Assembly: GCA_009760885.1 (NCBI GenBank)
Contig: CM019719.1
Coordinates: 30,606,084-30,670,083, forward strand
Length of the DNA stretch: 64,000 bases
Reading direction: 5' to 3'
Source of the DNA: Achatina immaculata
Lineage: Eukaryota > Mollusca > Gastropoda > Stylommatophora > Achatinidae
The notes under the pieces were generated by a model. The model worked only from the letters and a program-made list of their open reading frames with translations. It was not told where the DNA came from and did no database searches. Positions 17,028 to 28,471 of this stretch are shown here, piece by piece. Both the position numbers and the translations under genes were made by a program. The first letter of the stretch is position 1, and each line of letters starts with the position of its first letter.

Positions 17028-17408
17028 AATAAAGGTAAATAGAGGTGTATGGTTCAGTTTTACAAAGCAGCAGAGGAAGTGAGTAAGTGAGAAAAAACAA
17101 ATAGAAAGTATGAGAGTAAAATGAGAATGTATAAATGAAAAACATACAACATCCAATATTTCGGCCTGAACCTTTTTTCAAGGATTACATACACAAACAA
17201 AATAACATACAACTTATCTTAGTGGCATCTTACTGAGTAGGAAACCCGTAATCCTTGAAAAAGGCTCACACTGAAATATTGGATGTAGTATGTTTTTCAT
17301 TTATACATTCTCATCTTACTCTTATACTTTCTATTTGTTTTTTCTCACTTACTCACTCCTTCTGCCGCTTTGTAAAACTGCACCATACACCTCTATTTAC
17401 CTTTATTA
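17028..17408. mobile_element. Foldback element with 161-bp inverted arms
   Basis: The left arm 17028-17188 and right arm 17248-17408 are close reverse complements around a spacer of about 59 bp. Homology to 27205-27425 starts slightly left of the arm. The unit also occurs once each at 27205-27425 and 39925-40065. The block around gaaatattggatg and the aatccttgaaaaagg end resemble terminal parts of Penelope-like retroelements, but that is an impression from memory and no protein is present. Confidence 0.8.
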
Positions 17409-17824
17409 GAAGGAATACAGAATGTAATTTTTTTTTAAAAACATAAGTTATTATGTGAAATAACCATAGGAAAAATGGTAAAGTTGAATCTGCAATATGG
17501 GTTAACTATTAATAAGCAGCGATCTAAGAGCATAATTAAGTCACTGATGCAAGACTAAGAAAAAGAAAAAAATAAAGAATATGAGAGATTTCTGAAACTG
17601 TGATTTACACAAAAATTTTTGAAACTTTTTGAAATAATTTTTCAAAATATGATTCTAAACAAAAGGCCCCAATCCATGATAAAAAGTACATGCAGTGAGA
17701 TCTACAAACTAAATGCACCTTTCAACATCAGTTAGTATTTAAAAGCAGCTTCTAGTTTTGTGTACAAGTTCTCTGATGCCTTCAAACAGGGAATTATGAA
17801 GTGGTGTATTAAAGTATGGTGTAC

Positions 17825-17892
17825 AAAAACTTGGCAAACTACCATGCAAGCCCTATGTGATGTTTAACAGGATGGGAAGGATGTAAGATGTA
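17825..17892 (+). mobile_element. LINE family A, tiny 3' remnant
   Basis: It matches the last 60 or so bases of family A, including gcaagccctatgtgatgtt and gggaaggatgtaagatg. Confidence 0.7.
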
Positions 17893-18099
17893 TTAAAGTA
17901 TATGGCTATTTTTCCCTTATGAATTCTTAAATATTCTTAAAGGGAAAATCTTGACAAAATTAATAAATAAAAAATTGAAGATTCATAATTATGAGAAAAC
18001 TGGTACAATTATGGTTGAAAGTGATAAAAGAATTCTTTCAGGTGATAATTTTATCAGATGTCAACTTGATTATGATAGGAGAAAGTGACAAACAGTTTT

Positions 18100-18515
18100 G
18101 AGTCTGCTAACTTTTTTTCTTTGACGTCCAAGTTCTAGAAGACCATGTCAAATCTGGAATTCTGTCGACAAGAGATAGTCTATAGCATTTCCTCAAAGTT
18201 CAGTTTGTTGGCCTAAAGTCCATATCTGATGGCACTGCACTGTTATATGCTGGACACTCTTGTGGAGTACACATACAGCATTCTATGCCAGATTCTTGCA
18301 TGGGCATTCACTGTCTGGGATAACTTAGTCTGGAATTAGGTGACTCAGAATGGCTCTGATCTTTTAGCATTGTTCCATTTATGCTGGAACTCTTAGGGTA
18401 TATATTCTGAGTCTGTGCCCCATTCTTGCACGGGCATTCATTGTGCAGGAAATCTTAGTTTAGAATAACTGTATTACTCAGCATGGCTTATCTTGAGCTT
18501 GTACTATGGATAGTT
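18100..18515. repeat. Unassigned, with a tandem duplication
   Basis: Two similar segments of about 125 bp (near 18285 and 18410) share cattcttgca, gggcattca and ctcagaatggct-like blocks. No gene is visible. Confidence 0.5.
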
Positions 18516-18527
18516 TGTTCCTTACAT

Positions 18528-19012
18528 CTCTCTCTCTCTCTGAACCTTAAGTGCCCAGGGCACATGGGGCTTCCGCAAGGGTTTTCCACAAATGCCTGTC
18601 CTTCGCCTTTTTTTCTGCTCTTGCCCAGGTGAGCCCTCTATTGCTCAACATCCTTTCTGTTGTTCTTCTCCATGTCTCTTTTGGTCTACCCTTACTTCTG
18701 CTCCCCTGTGGTGTCCATCTTAGTGCTATTTTTTGGTAGTGAGTTGTCAGTCATTCGGAGCACATGTCCCAACCATCGCCAGCGTCTTTCCTCAATAATT
18801 GTTGTCAGTGGTTTCATCTGCATTTCTGCTAATAAGATGTTATTTCTTGTGGTGTTTGGCCAAAATATTTTTCTAATTCTTCGTAAACATTTAGTCTGGA
18901 AAGAATTCAACTTGTTTTCTATGGTTTTGGTGATTTTCCAGCATTCACTTCCATACAGTAGTACACTTAGAACATTACTCTTAAATATCCTGATTTTCAT
19001 ATTTATGCTTAG
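18528..19012 (-). mobile_element. LINE family B, 3' end with 12-bp target duplication
   Basis: The minus strand encodes the family B tail ([18 protein letters not shown], then RRWRWLGHVLRMTDNSLPK, ending APCALGT), with a (CT)n run at the 3' end on the + strand. TGTTCCTTACAT at 18516-18527 and 19013-19024 is an exact duplication. One base is out of frame near 18735, so the tail frame is broken. Confidence 0.9.
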
Positions 19013-19359
19013 TGTTCCTTACATGCCTATCTGTTATGCACCTGATAAATGACTGTTCATTTCACCAGTATCACAGATCAACAGACCATACTTGGCATAT
19101 CATACACTGGAACCTGAATCTTTTGTAAAGATTATATACAAGAGTCTTAATAAGTTTTCTCTTGTTCTTTCTTACTGTGCACAGACTTATACATAATGGA
19201 TGCCCACAATTACTTATACCTTGTTCTCAAATTTTATGACATAAAAGCAGTGATCATAGACTATCAGTCAGGACAAGGTATGCATTTTGCTGACTGTTGA
19301 TGCTGATTATTACTACCAGCACAGACTCAGTGTTTCATTACAGCTGATCAGTTATTAAC

Positions 19360-19665
19360 ACTGGGCTAAAATGTTCTTTCTCAATGTTTTCTCAGACATC
19401 AAATGCAGCAGTTTGTCTCTGGCGTTCAGCACTGCTGTAGAGCTTCTCCTGCAGGAAAATGAGGTCTAGCCAGGTCCTTTGTCTGAGTATGATGTATCAC
19501 TGGCAACTCAGGAGGATATGATGTAGTGTTTGCTGCTCTTTTCTGCAGGCACTTAGATCTGTTGGGCCACTTTTCAGCTTCTGGATGTTCTTATCAATTT
19601 TAATGTGTTTACTCAGTACATATGTAACTGTTTCATGTGCATTTTTTCTGTTATGTAGTTCCTCT
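19360..19665 (-). mobile_element. Old LINE fragment with a Cys-His tail
   Basis: The minus strand reads CRKEQQTLHHILLSCQ before a stop. This resembles the C-terminal C-x-H-x-C finger of I- or Jockey-type reverse transcriptases. It is heavily decayed. Confidence 0.5.
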
Positions 19666-19679
19666 TCATCTGGAAAAAC

Positions 19680-19970
19680 AGAGAGGTCCTCAGTGAAATT
19701 TCAGAACAATGAAAACTACTTAAAATTCTGAGAAAAGACAGTCAAAATTTCTAAGATATAAAATCTGAGAACTTTGTAATGAGACTGGAAACCTCAATGG
19801 AAAAAAAAAAAAGAGGAGGAAACAAATAGAAAAATATCTCAGTGGGCTGACCAAGTGACATGGAAAAAGAAAAGGATCTAAATTGACTGGAGGCCTAATT
19901 ATTGCACAAGATTGAGAAGAGTGACTGTCAATGTGATCTAGCACATTTCCTCATCATCACAGCAGAGTGT
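19680..19970 (+). mobile_element. Old RTE-like LINE 3' fragment
   Basis: Homologous to 50820-51060 and, in reverse, to 53395-53815 (gaggtcctcagtgaaatt; ccaagtgacatggaaa). All frames are broken. Confidence 0.6.
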
Positions 19971-20993
19971 GGTAATTTCAAAATGCTTTGCAACCATGTT
20001 TGTGTTGTGTTCAACTTAATCAGCTTTGTTCTGTGAGTTGCAAAATTGTTGATCTGGTCTGTGAACAGCTTTTATTTATTTCAACAATGTATCACTTGTT
20101 GTTCTCAGCTGATAAAATCCATGGAATGTTGTACAGTTTGTACTATGTAGTAGTCTGGGGAGTGTTTGAAAATGGTATTTCACTTGACAAGGCGATCTAC
20201 AATTGGAGAACAGTGGATCTGTACTGTAAACAAGCCTTTCCATATTTGGAAATAACATTCAAAAACACTACTACATCAAAACACACTGAAGTGCTCTATG
20301 CTTTGACTGGATAAATAACACTCAAATACATCTTGCGTTATCCCCTTTTCAACTCTGTTGATTACCAAAGAAAGAAGCAGGTAACTACACTCCTGGGATT
20401 AAACACTGAATGTCCAGTCACTAAACATATACAAGTAATTTATTTCAGTCAAATGTGTGGAGTCACTAGCTCCAAGCAATTTTACTTTAAAAGAAAGCAG
20501 TTTATTAGTCATTTCAAGCTTATTTCAAATCAAATGCAGCTTTGATGCTGCTTTCTTTTATGATCAAGTCAAATCAGATTTTCAAGGTAGAAAAAAAAAA
20601 ACACAACAAAATGTGGAAAATTTTTCAAGTAAAGAAAAAAGGAAAAAAAAAAAAGCCCACAGAGCCAACTATAAATATGTCAGTATTTAAATATCTACCT
20701 AAAACCTGGAGATTTCAATCTTTCTCTGCATTTTTTTCTTTCACCTGATTGAAATTTCATTCAGATATATTTTAAATGTTAACATTCTAAACTAGCAAAT
20801 GCATGGAAGCCTTGTAAGAAAGCTTTACGAAATAAATTATTCATTTTTCTGAAGCGGTGAGTACATGAAAGAGCACAAATGATCATAATCACAACAATTT
20901 ATGTTTCAACCAAGCAATAAAATGATAAAGGGATCATGCACATCATCTGATGACTAACACAATGTGTTGTTAGAGAAACATTTGTCAAAATGA

Positions 20994-20998
<5 letters not shown>
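19971..20998. other. Unassigned intergenic sequence
   Basis: A 108-residue plus frame at 19988-20314 is the longest open stretch. It resembles nothing I know and has no supporting splice context. Confidence 0.5.
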
Positions 20999-21049
<51 letters not shown>

Positions 21050-21056
21050 TATATAT
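20997..21056. repeat. (AT)n microsatellite
   Basis: A nearly uninterrupted AT dinucleotide run of about 60 bp. Confidence 0.97.
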
Positions 21057-21519
21057 AATCTGTTACAGTGTACAGAAATAAGTACAGTTTAATAAGCAAA
21101 GAAATGTGAAATGTGTGAATATTATAAGCATTTGTGGATATTTCAGTATAATATGTGTTATTAGTGAATATTTCAGCATAATAATTGTTATCTGTAAAGA
21201 TATGGAAGCAGCTTCATGCCTGCAACAGAAATGAGTAACTCAAATAAAAAGCATGACATGAATTTAAAAAGGCATCTTAAATAACTACAGATGTATAAAC
21301 ACAGACGTAAGGCTTACAGTAAGTTAAATAAGAAACTGATAACAAAGTGGTTAATTTTTTTTGTTCCCACACCAGTGATATGAGGATATGTTAGCAACAT
21401 GGACACCTCACACAAGCTTAAGTTGTGAACAAGAAATCCTAGAGCTGTTACACAATTTTGCTGCAGTTACTTGTTAGCACGAGCACAAACAAGCTATGTA
21501 TTAAAACTATATGCAAACA

Positions 21520-22200
21520 CAATACATTCCATTCATTCTCTCAATATTACAATATATTTCACCATTTTTTTAACATTACAAAACTTTCCAGTCATTTTCT
21601 CAACATTACAACACATTCTACCTTTTTTCCAAAATTATGATACTTTCCAGTCATTTCCTCAATAATTAAATACATTCCATTCATTTTCTCAATACATAAA
21701 TACACTCCACCTTTTTTTTTCCCCCCAACATAATACATTCCACTCATTTCCTCAATACATAAATACACTCTACCTTTTTTTTCCCCCCAACATAATACAT
21801 TCCACTCATTTTCTCAATACATAAATACACTCCACCTTTCTCCCCCCCCCCCAACATAATACACTCCATTCATTTTCTCAATACATAAATACACTCCACC
21901 TTTCTCCCCCCCCCCCAACATAATACACTCCATTCATTTTCTCAATACATAAATACACTCCACCTTTCTCCCCCCCCAACATAATACACTCCATTTATTT
22001 TCTCAATACATAAATATACTCCACCTTCCCCCCCCCCCAACATAACACATTCCACTCATTTTCTCAATACATAAATACACTCCACCTCCCCCCCCCCCCC
22101 CAACATAATACATTCCATTCATTTCCTCAAAATCTAAATATACTCCACTCATTTTCTCAACATTACATTATACTTCATTCATTACCTCAACAAACATATA
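21520..22200. repeat. Minisatellite, about 62-bp unit with C tracts
   Basis: The unit contains ttctcaatacataaatacac, then tccacc, a T or C tract of up to 14 C, and aacataatacattcca. About ten copies; the first few are degenerate. Each later copy carries its own poly-C tract. Confidence 0.92.
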
Positions 22201-24531
22201 CACTAGAATACACCAACAAACCAAATAAAACATAACATATATAATACATTCACTAAACAGCATATGACGACAACAAGAGATAACAACATATTTACCTAGA
22301 CATATTTTCTTTCATAAGCATGACTTTCAAACAAGATACACAGGTCATATACACAAAGGCACGGAGTGTTAATATCAGAAAAAAAAAATAATCATGAGGT
22401 GCCACATTTCTAATAAATGAGAAAAAAAACTATGGTCCAAATCCGCTTAAGATAGTACTTAAAATTGTGACAAATGTATGAAGTAAATCTTGCAGCACCA
22501 GCTAGATATGCAGCAAGAAATGAACCTTTCAAACTCTTCATATTGTATGCAATGAATGTTTAAGATATGCTGGTATTGAGATAAGTGGCTGGCATATATA
22601 GGAAGCAAAATCTATATAAGGGGCAGTGTTTTTTTAAAAAACAAACATATAAAGCTGTTTGTACATAATTATTATAGTGGGAGATGAAATAAAGAAAACC
22701 AATGAAAACCATACTTACACAATTTTGTTCTCTCTAAAAACAGAAATGTTTTATATACAGATTTATAGGCATTCTGGGACCACTTCTATACTCACATGGA
22801 ATATATTTATAGATAGATGCCTGTATAAAATATTTTTCATGCAAATCAGAACTGCTAAATACAGAACACTGTTATATGTTAACTGAAGAATCAAGTTCAA
22901 AAATGAATTTTTTTTTAGAATAATTTAAAGAATAAAAAAAAATCACACCATAAACTTTAAAAGCTTTTAAAGTCCAGAAACTCTACAAATCAAGCATAAA
23001 TTTCATAGCCTGACACATAAATTAACATAAAATTATTATAATATGCATCAATAACAGGAATTATTGTTTCAGTGACATTAAAAAAATAAAGTATCATTAA
23101 AACAAGGAGGTAAAATTCTCAAGCTAAAATTCACCACCCCAGATTTTAAAAAATGACTATTAAAAAAGATTAATCCCCATTTTATCAGTTTTATCCCTGT
23201 GTCTGGTTTATTTCAAAACAAATAAATACAAAATTAAAAACATCCATTAGTTATCATGTTTACATTATAAACAATTTAATAATGACCCCCTTTCTAATGA
23301 AAAAAAGATAATATTTAGAGAAGTATCACAAAGATAAATAGAATAGTTGTTTCTATATCACAAAAATAATGTGAACACTGGGAAAAAAAATCACATGTTG
23401 TACTTCTGCCTTCTGTCTCAGGACCTAAAATTGTGGGCTCCATGGAACGGTTCTTCAAATATGTCGTAAGAACAGGGGATGATATGTGAAAGAAAACATA
23501 ACAGCTATTATTTTGCACATACATTTTAACAGATCTGAAGTGAAGAGTGCCAACAGTAAAGAAGCTCACAACACCATATGAATAAAAAGAAAGATACCAA
23601 ATTCACATCAGAGCATAAAACTACATGTTTTTTATGTATAAAAAATATTCACCACCTGAGACATAACATTGTTCAAAAGTTCACAATTATAAATTAAAAT
23701 GTGAAAAGAGAAAACACTTCAAATGTCCACAAATGACCCAAATCACAACCTTGTCAACATCTGAGTCAATGGTCTTTGACTGTCAAGGCTAGATAAATGA
23801 GATAACTGCTTGTGCCCAAGACATCAAACTACACCAAGTGAAAATTAACTAAGACTATCAAAGATTCAGCACTTCAAATAGTGCATGAATTCACAACAGT
23901 TTATAAAACAAAACCTTTTTGATGTACTTATAAACAGTTAAACAATTCACAACAGCACTTAAACAGAAAGCACCTCATAAGTGAATACAAGCTTGGAACA
24001 CTATCTGAACAGTATAGCACCACTAACAAACTCAGAAGCTAATCTGAATATTTACACTACACTAATACAAGTGGTGGAAATCTTGAGGCATACAGGGGAC
24101 AAAAAAGGATGGAAAATGAATATGGAGCTTGGGAATTTAGACTGCAGTACAATCATGGATAATTTTATTACAGCCTTGCTTCAATGTGAGTTATCTCAGC
24201 TCTCAAATCTCTTCAGCTCTTCCTTAACCATACACACAATACAACTTGATGGTAAGTATCTTTAAAGAGCACAAGTTCACAAAACTGCCTGAAACATGGC
24301 ATCACACAAGAAAAACAGTGACAGGAGTCTGGGAAGCATTACTAAAAACACTGCTTTCTGAATGCATATGACCATCCATTTAAAAAAAAAAACAACCCTA
24401 AAACAAAGATGTTTTATAACATGGACATGCTGTGAAGGATATGAGATGTAAGCTTCACTCTGGACTTAATTACAAATGGTATTCATAAACACAAATGTAT
24501 CACAATATCTGAGAGTTTAATTTAAAATTTA
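22201..24531 (-). other. Candidate 3'UTR and downstream region of the BAR-RhoGAP gene
   Basis: This AT-rich stretch lies 3' of the minus-strand stop at 24532. I recognise no transposon. Candidate AATAAA signals on the minus strand are at 24164-24169 and 23208-23213. Which is used cannot be told from sequence. Confidence 0.4.
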
Positions 24532-25213
24532 TCACAGTTTGGTATATTCTGACTCTCTTGCAACAGGTGGTGGTGGAGGTGGAGGTATGGGACGAGGATG
24601 GATACTAACATGACGTCCTAAAGCATCAGATGATGAACCATGGAGCACCACATTCTGAGCATCTACAGCAGAGTTTAGAAAATGAGACCCATCACCCTCT
24701 TGGCCATACTGGCTTTCTTTGACAACACTGTAATCACATGAACTACCTGCATTAGGAAACCCGGCAACAGTGCTACTGTCAAAGCTCCCTGATGATGGAC
24801 TGATCAAATCCCCGGTTGAGGCTGACCGCTGATGGCCTCGGGCAGCTGTTGATGGATGCAGTGATGCCGGGACCCGAGGTCTCTCAGGTGGTGCATGATC
24901 CGGCCGATGTATGGGGTGCGTGGAGTGCTTTTCTGCTGGATAGTTTGACATCTTCTGCTTGTCCTTCTCTGGACTATGAGGTGTCTGAGAATCTGATGAT
25001 GCAGTTGGTGGTGTTCTGGAAAACAGATGAGACTGGCCACTAATGTGGCTGTCAACACCATCACCACCACCACTACTATCGTATGCTACACTGCCTCCAA
25101 CATTTTCGGGTTTTAATACCGGAGCCGTTGAGGCACTGGGTTTATCATGAGGAGGTGGAGGGGGAGGAGCCAGCTTGCGAGCTGCCCGCTTCTGTGTGGC
25201 TGACGAATCAGAA
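24532..25213 (-). CDS. ARHGAP17: BAR-RhoGAP last coding exon (proline-rich tail)
   Basis: 227 codons including the stop. It runs from [20 protein letters not shown] through a Ser/His-rich linker to [15 protein letters not shown] and the C-terminus EYTKL. The acceptor TTAACAG is at 25214-25220, phase 2. The 139-residue frame starting at an internal Met (24951) is only part of this exon. Confidence 0.92.
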
Positions 25214-28200
25214 CTGTTAAGAGAATAAAAACCCTACAATGGCCAACAATTAATTAGCAAAATAATCACAAATTCCAAGAAATCAAAGCCATCTTCCTGG
25301 TACATCATAAAATGATTTATGTCTGCACTGATTTTCCGTGACATAAACTGTTCTGCTCTTATGTTTTATTAAATATACGTTACATTTATAATTCTATCTA
25401 ATTCATAGCATCTGTTCTCCTTTTCTTTTTAATCAGATAGAAGGTCGGAGCCATTTTCTTTTTGTTGCTCAGTGAATCTTGCTTTCTCTACTTCATTTAC
25501 TTCAGGACTGCCAATAACTATATCTGTTTTCTATGCTCTTTATACAACCACTGGATAGTAATGCAACCTATAAGAACTTAAGAAGCAAAGCTGATCCTCC
25601 GCTACAGCAGTTCTTCTATTATCCACAACTAAAACTCTGTGAGACCCTATCTTCCCTCTACATTCCTGGTAAAAGACTTTTGTTATACTATGACCTGGCA
25701 AACTGGGTAGGGACTGATTTGGTTCCTTTGAGTGTTCGATCTTGTTCTGCTTGACTAGGTTCACTTCAGTCCCTACCAACAATGAATCTTCTTTTCCAAG
25801 ATCTTAACTCTTAACCTACCAAAGAACACTCTTAATCCTTTCGTATCCTGATTAATTTTCTCTTATTTAATTTGCTTATTAATTTTTAATTGGTTATAAA
25901 ATTTCCCCACTTTCTGATGTGAAAGTTAAATTTATGAAAAGAATTTATTCTTGAACATCTCCGTTGACTTGGATAAATTATGCCTTTTGTATTTAATAAG
26001 TAATTAATTTTATGCCTTATGTCCAACACTTGTCTTATAAATATTTGACTAAGGATAGGAAAGTGTTAATACACCATTTTTTTTATTTTTGTAATAAAAA
26101 AAATCACTGCTGTCTTATTGGGAAATGAGGTGATGTCTGTTTTTAATATCTGCAGAAGTTTAAATTTATTAACTCTCAACCATGGACAAAAAACCCCATT
26201 TGATTGTAGTTATTTTAATTTTTTTAAAAAATCATTTAAATGGTTCATGGTAGGTTAAGAGTTAAAGAAGAAATTAGATGCAATAAATCTGAGTAGTTCG
26301 CCATTTATTTTTTCTTGTTTTTAGTGAGCTTTTTGGCAGGGGATCTTATGCCCACTAATTTAGCCTCTCAACAATGTTCTCTTTGGAGTTTCAGGTGGTC
26401 GACCTCTTTTTCTTTGTCCTGTTATGTCCCATGTGATAGCTTATTTTGGGATTCTCTGATTGCATCTTCTCATCATGTGGCTGATATATGCCCATCTCCT
26501 GTTTTTGATCACTGATGAGACAGGTTGTTGTATACAGTCATATATGCATCATTAAATGAAATTTATGATGAAGAAATTACAATTTTTAAAGGAATTTTTC
26601 GTTGTTGTTAAGTGGTCCCCAAATTCAGAGAAAAATTTTTACCTTTCAAAAGGCACAGGTGAAGTACAGATAACCGGGTAAATGGAAGCTACAGGCCGGT
26701 TACTGGAAGATGTGTGGCTATAGGGAACGGATGATGCACCAAGACCAGGATCTTGGCAGGGTATCTGGGTTACTTGCTGAGATGCAACTGTCTGGAAAAT
26801 GTGCACAGCAAATTTCAGACACCGTAAGTCTTTTCTTCTTCTCTTAAAGCGACATACTAATTTAGAGAATTCACTCACTTTAAACATGAAAAATAAGAAA
26901 CTATCAAACTGGAAAGTTTTGTCATTTGTTGACATAACTTTTGTTAGCCTTAACTACTGCGTTTACAAGCTTCACATGACATATTCAAAGACTTCTGAAC
27001 ACGCAACAATATCTTATATATTTAAATATCCTATATTTGTTTTCAAATAATCTGTTTTCCCTCTGTGGATGACATATACTGATATCCTTCCAAGTCCTCT
27101 TTAGTTTTATTAATCTCTCTAATAATCTTCCAAGCTTGTGTTTCTCTTGGTTTTAAATGGGTTATTTTAACATCCTACTTAATCTCTATTTCTGTTTCTA
27201 GATTAAAAAGGGATTGTGACTGCAGTAAAAACTGGTTCTAATAATAAAGGTAGATAGAGGTGTATGGTGCAGTTTTACAAGGTGGCAGAGGGAGTGAGTA
27301 AAGTGAGAAAAGTGAGAAATAAAATGAATAGAAAGTATGAGAGCGAGATGAGAATGTATAAATGAAAAACATACAACATCCGATATTTCGGCGTGAGCCG
27401 TTTTTGAGGATTATATACACAAACAAGACAAAAAAAACATAAATATGTATTTCTGTTTCTATGTCAGTTATAAAGTGTAACACTTAGAATTAAAACATAT
27501 GTTCATAGTTTTAGCATAATCATAAATGAATGCAGCAGAAATGATGTTAACCAGTCCTACTGGAAACAACAGCAACAAGGCAAAAGCAGATCTGACCCAA
27601 CACAGAGCAAACAGAAGGGAAAAAATTTCTGAGATGAAATATACAGATGAAAAGAATTTAGACCAAAACATCATTACTACTGGAATTAGGGATGTACCAA
27701 ATAAATGATGTTGATATTTGGCTGAATACGAACATTCACATATTTCGACAGCCATAAACAAATATGAATATCTGGTAAATCTCTGGTTAGAACACAAAAA
27801 ATACTTTATCATGGACAGCTTCTGCAGTATTCTGTGGTCTCTCTGAGTGTACGTGACTCCCTTCTTGGCCATCTTCACTGAAGTATCCAAGGTTAAATTC
27901 CTGCTCTGAAATTCAAACAATTTGAAATATTGATTTCACTGTGCTGAAGAACATGTTTCCCAAATATTGCCAAAACGCAGCTGATGTATACATTACTTTG
28001 GCTCAGTTATTGTACATGCAAATGTGTCACTCACAACTGCCTGATTTATATAACTGTTTAAGAAAATAGGGCACATGAGTGGCAAAGTGGTTAGTGCACT
28101 AGGTCTCTCATGGTGAAGATTGATGGTTTGAATCCAGGCAGAAAAAAGCGCCGCGCCCCCCCCCCCCCAGTTACCCAGCTGTAGAATTGGGTACCTGACT

Positions 28201-28430
28201 TCTTCTGGAGTTGGGGAAGGAAAGATCCAGACGTAGTAGTGACCACATCACCCTCTAGTGGCCTGACAGGAAAATATGGGCACTAACACCATATCCCCTT
28301 TGTGCCTTCAAGGCATAACAAGGTTACCTACCTTAAGAAAATACTTTTCACTGTGATACTACTGCTATCATTAAACTTTTAATCTCTCTCTCCACCCACC
28401 CACACACACACTCTCTTTCTCTTCTCTTCT

Positions 28431-28471
<41 letters not shown>

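Noticed and set aside
19988..20314. 108-residue plus frame as a gene
   Set aside because: It has no recognisable domain, splice context or conservation visible within the window.
28069..28150. tRNA gene
   Set aside because: The A and B box-like sequences are present but the cloverleaf is not complete and the segment continues into a shared SINE body with a target duplication.
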